Of a stretch of DNA of 25,419 nt, positions 22,899-25,419 are shown piece after piece. A program made the translations under genes and the position numbers. How positions within the stretch are numbered: the stretch's first letter is position 1; the number at the start of each line of letters is the position of its first letter. This stretch comes from J051 sp040289295 (GTDB taxonomy: Bacteria; Armatimonadota; Fimbriimonadia; Fimbriimonadales; ATM1): the NCBI GenBank assembly GCA_040289295.1, contig PSLA01000026.1, positions 1-25,419 of the forward strand, written 5' to 3'. A model generated the notes under the pieces. The model worked only from the letters and a program-made list of their open reading frames with translations. It searched no databases and was not told the origin of the DNA.

Positions 22899-24203
22899 TC
22901 ACTCGCGGGAAGCGTTTGACTCCGTGCTGTGCTCGCCTCCTTGGTGCCACTCTGCTTGCACCGACCGGCGAGTAGGTTCCCACGATCGCAGCTTCTCCAC
23001 CACGTCCACACCGAAGATCTGCTTGATTTGCTCCGTCAGTGAGAGAGCGTTCATAGGCGCGCTGCCCCCGCCCGAAGCGGTGTCAATCATCGTAATCTGC
23101 TCAATTCTGCTGGAGGCGATCGCGTTGGTGATGATCTCCACGATGCGGTCGAGCTTCTGCACCAGGAACACCTCCCGCGCGTTTGGAGCGGCCGAGTGCC
23201 AAGCCTTCGCAAGGATGCGTAGCGCGTCTGAGCGCGCGCTACCGTCTTCAATGATTGGCGCAGCGTCCGCCTTGGCGCGAGCCTCCGCTGCTTCGCAAGC
23301 AGCCTTCGCAGGAGCGACCACGTCTGCCTCCAACTGTCGCCGCACCTGCTCCACGCGAGCCTTCTGAACATCCACCTCCGCCGTGGCTTGAGCGACCGCC
23401 GCAGCCACCGCCGCGTTTTCCTCTGCCACCACCGCGTCGCGTCTCGTGATGGCGTCCGTCAAGCGCTTCTCGGCCTCGGCGCGGGCGACGTCAATGGACG
23501 CCTTGACCTGCGCCTCAACCTCCTTGAGTCGGTTTTCGGCTGCCGCCACTGCCGCGTCCGCCTGTGCGATAGCCTCGGCGATGCGCGCCTCGCGGACGAT
23601 CTCAGCGCTCTTGATGCGGCCGATCGAGTCGAGGTACTTCACGTCGTCGGTAACCTGCTGAATCTTGAGGGTATCCACCACCAGCCCAAGGGCGGTCATA
23701 TCATGCTCCACCTCTTGTACGAGTTTCTCCGCAAACAGGATGCGGTCTTCGTTGACCTCTTCCGGCGTCAGCGTCGCGAGCACGCCCCGCAGGCTGCCCT
23801 CAAGCGTCGCCTTGGCGATCTGCATGATCTCAACGCGCGACTTGCCGAGGAAACGCTCGATCGCGTTGTTCAAGACCGGCTCATGACCAGCGATCTTCAC
23901 GTTCGCAACCCCAGCAACGGTCAGCGGCACACCACCCTTGGAGTAGGCGTTGTGTGCCGATACTTCAATGACCATGTTCGTGAGGTCGATGCGGTCAACG
24001 CGCTCAACGATTGGGCGACGGAATCCCATGCCGCCCTTCACGATTCGGTAGCCGTAGCTCCTGTTCCCCACGCGCCGCCGGCGACCGCTAAAGATGAGCA
24101 CCTCGTTAGGCTCGCAGATGTAGACGAGGGTTCGCAGGTTGAACAGCAACAGCAGCCCAACGAAGGCGAGCGTTCCCAGTATGATTCCGATGGCGATCAT
24201 CAT
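22899..24203 (-). CDS. Flotillin-like SPFH/band 7 membrane protein (second of tandem pair)
   Basis: The 434-aa protein has one N-terminal transmembrane segment (AIGIILGTLAFVGLLLLFNL), then an SPFH domain beginning YICEPNEVLIFSGRRRRV, with SKGGVPLTVAGVANVKI, LEGSLRGVLATLTPEEVNEDR and VDTLKIQQVTDDVKYLDSIGR. A long Ala/Glu/Arg coiled coil follows (about 205-320). The C-terminal part contains APNAREVFLVQKLDRIVEIIT and LTEQIKQIFGVDVVEKL, typical of flotillins. Flotillins form large cage-like oligomers that organise membrane microdomains. Its ATG overlaps the stop of the upstream flotillin gene (ATGA), so the two are translationally coupled and may form hetero-oligomers. Confidence 0.9.
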   Translation of the reverse strand: MMIAIGIILGTLAFVGLLLLFNLRTLVYICEPNEVLIFSGRRRRVGNRSYGYRIVKGGMGFRRPIVERVDRIDLTNMVIEVSAHNAYSKGGVPLTVAGVANVKIAGHEPVLNNAIERFLGKSRVEIMQIAKATLEGSLRGVLATLTPEEVNEDRILFAEKLVQEVEHDMTALGLVVDTLKIQQVTDDVKYLDSIGRIKSAEIVREARIAEAIAQADAAVAAAENRLKEVEAQVKASIDVARAEAEKRLTDAITRRDAVVAEENAAVAAAVAQATAEVDVQKARVEQVRRQLEADVVAPAKAACEAAEARAKADAAPIIEDGSARSDALRILAKAWHSAAPNAREVFLVQKLDRIVEIITNAIASSRIEQITMIDTASGGGSAPMNALSLTEQIKQIFGVDVVEKLRSWEPTRRSVQAEWHQGGEHSTESNASRE

Positions 24204-25419
24204 CGCGACTGTTCCCCCTTCTGACGAGTATTGTTAGTACCAGAGATCTCGCCCGCGATGTCTATGCCGGTCGTCCGCTTCACGGCGTCAAACACGGTTT
24301 CCATCATCGCGGGATAAGCGGCGACGTAGGCGCTCAGCGTCTTACCTTCGCCGCTGTCGATCAGGTTGAGGTTTTCAACCTTCACGCGCGCGATGCCGTC
24401 GGCGGCTCGTTTGAGCAGCTTGTCTATATCTTCGATGAGGTAGACGCTGAGGGCGTTGCTGCCCGCCTCGCGCCAGGCTTCGTGGAGCCGATTGAACGCT
24501 TCCGCCATTGCCGCACCCTGCTCGCGAATCGAAGCCGCCTCTCCACGGGCAAGGAACTCCTGGGCGACCTTGTTCGCCGCGGCAGGTAGGACGGTGTCCG
24601 CCTGCAGGCGTATCGTCTCCAACTCCGCCCGAATGCGTTGCAGCTCTTGCTCGGCGGTTGCGCGCGCCTCCCGGGCGGCGGCGGTCGTTCGTTCCTCCTC
24701 GGATTGGACCTTGGCCTCGAGGTCCGCCTGGATTCGGCGGAGCTCGTTCTGCAGCCGGGCGATTGCTGCCTCCGCGTTGGCGCGTGTCACGTTCGCGCGG
24801 CCCATGTTCTCCGCCTCCGCCTGTTCAGCCGCGCGCTTAGCGTCGCTCTCTGCAATCTCGGCATCGCGAATCACGTTTGCGATCGCCTTTCGTCCGATCG
24901 AGTCGAGGTAGTCCACGTCATCCGAGACATGCTGTATCTTCAGTGTGTCGAGCTGGATGCCGAGCTTCACTAAGTCCTCTTCGGATTCGTGTGAGAGCTC
25001 GGCAGCGAACTTGAGCCGGTCCTCATTCACTTCTTCCGGCGTCAGCGTCGCAAGCACACCGCGCAGGTGTCCCTCCAAAGTCTCTTTCGCTACGCGCCGA
25101 ATCTCTTCCGGGTCTCTACCCAGGAAGCGCTCGATGGCGTTGCCGATGACGACTGGATCACTGGAAATCTTAACGTTGGCGATAGCGTCAACGTTAAGAG
25201 GGATTCCACCCTTCGAGTAGGCACCCCGAATCGAGATCGGCACTTCCATCGTGTTCAGGCTCATGCGCGAAACCGTCTCGATCAGAGGTCGTTTGAGGCG
25301 AGCGCCACCGAAAACTGTCGTGTATCCCCTGATAGAACCATCCTCCATGCGGCGGCGACGACCGGAAAAGATCAGCACCTCGTTCGGCGGGCAAGATATG
25401 CAACAGGTGCTTAAAGACC
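24200..25419 (-). CDS. Flotillin-like SPFH/band 7 protein (first of tandem pair), N-terminus outside window
   Basis: The open frame runs off the window's right end; it reads through CPPNEVLIFSGRRRRMEDGS at 25390-25331, the same block as in its neighbour, so only the membrane segment and start are missing. The SPFH part shows SKGGIPLNVDAIANVKI, LEGHLRGVLATLTPEEVNEDR and LDTLKIQHVSDDVDYLDSIGR. A coiled coil rich in Ala, Glu and Arg follows, then SNALSVYLIEDIDKLLKR and VKRTTGIDIAGEI. The central domain is nearly superposable on the downstream gene, while the tails differ. It looks like an old tandem duplication with division of labour. Confidence 0.9.
   Translation of the reverse strand, partial: SLSTCCISCPPNEVLIFSGRRRRMEDGSIRGYTTVFGGARLKRPLIETVSRMSLNTMEVPISIRGAYSKGGIPLNVDAIANVKISSDPVVIGNAIERFLGRDPEEIRRVAKETLEGHLRGVLATLTPEEVNEDRLKFAAELSHESEEDLVKLGIQLDTLKIQHVSDDVDYLDSIGRKAIANVIRDAEIAESDAKRAAEQAEAENMGRANVTRANAEAAIARLQNELRRIQADLEAKVQSEEERTTAAAREARATAEQELQRIRAELETIRLQADTVLPAAANKVAQEFLARGEAASIREQGAAMAEAFNRLHEAWREAGSNALSVYLIEDIDKLLKRAADGIARVKVENLNLIDSGEGKTLSAYVAAYPAMMETVFDAVKRTTGIDIAGEISGTNNTRQKGEQSR

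Noticed and set aside
23087..23650. Repetitive Ala/Glu codons in the flotillin gene, considered as a DNA repeat array.
   Set aside because: The pattern is explained by the coiled-coil protein sequence; no exact tandem unit is seen at DNA level.
1..25419. Search for CRISPR arrays, insertion sequences, phage genes or toxin-antitoxin pairs.
   Set aside because: No regularly spaced repeats, transposase or integrase motifs, or typical small gene pairs were found on either strand.

Overview
The window reads as one piece of a GC-rich (roughly 60%) bacterial chromosome from a draft or metagenome assembly; a 31-base N run sits inside one gene. The best taxonomic guess is Armatimonadota, probably Fimbriimonadia-like. 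The clues are two DUF1559-like proteins with prepilin N-termini (as in Armatimonadota and Planctomycetota), a very large secreted metzincin-type metalloprotease, a Tat-exported GH116-type glycosidase, a DUF1111-type di-haem protein, and a cyanobacterial-style IspG. This is inference from gene content; no rRNA or other marker is present. I see no prophage, transposon, CRISPR array or island signature, and the window looks mostly like ordinary core and envelope gene content.

Layout: (1) 1-4896 (+) is a tightly packed housekeeping operon, scpA-scpB-dacA-rluB/rsuA-recJ, with 4-47 nt overlaps or an 11-nt gap between genes. It covers chromosome condensation, peptidoglycan trimming, rRNA pseudouridylation and recombination repair. 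dacA carries the assembly gap. (2) 4897-5249 is a 353-nt non-coding stretch with short repeats, followed by a lipoprotein gene and ispG (+). (3) 7275-8979 (-) holds an NAD(P)H:FMN reductase and a DAO-family FAD oxidoreductase. The latter diverges from a small VOC protein (+) across only 31 bp. (4) 9396-11242 (+) is a prepilin-like protein overlapping an ATZ/TRZ-type amidohydrolase. (5) 11340-14042 (-) is the metalloprotease, divergent from a frameshifted galE (+, 14115-15087). (6) 15300-15375 is tRNA-Cys(GCA). (7) 15437-17303 (-) holds a small secreted unknown and a di-haem c-type oxidoreductase. (8) 17506-22860 (+) holds the Tat-exported glycosidase, an exported thioredoxin-TPR protein, a second prepilin-like protein and a 70-aa membrane-anchored protein. 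(9) 22899-25419 (-) is a tandem pair of flotillin/SPFH proteins; the upstream one runs off the window end.

The most notable non-coding signal is how translation starts. Five genes at the head of possible transcription units (ispG, the FMN reductase, the FAD oxidoreductase, the 103-aa secreted protein and the glycosidase) have a -10-like hexamer ending only 6-8 nt before the start codon and no Shine-Dalgarno sequence. That arrangement predicts leaderless mRNAs. Other genes in the window have clear Shine-Dalgarno sites, so two initiation modes appear to coexist. Transcription-unit ends carry strong GC hairpins mostly without U-tracts. I did not find a convincing new defence or mobile system. 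The strongest leads are the leaderless architecture, the domain insertion in the glycosidase, the structured 5' leader of the second prepilin gene, and the damaged galE.
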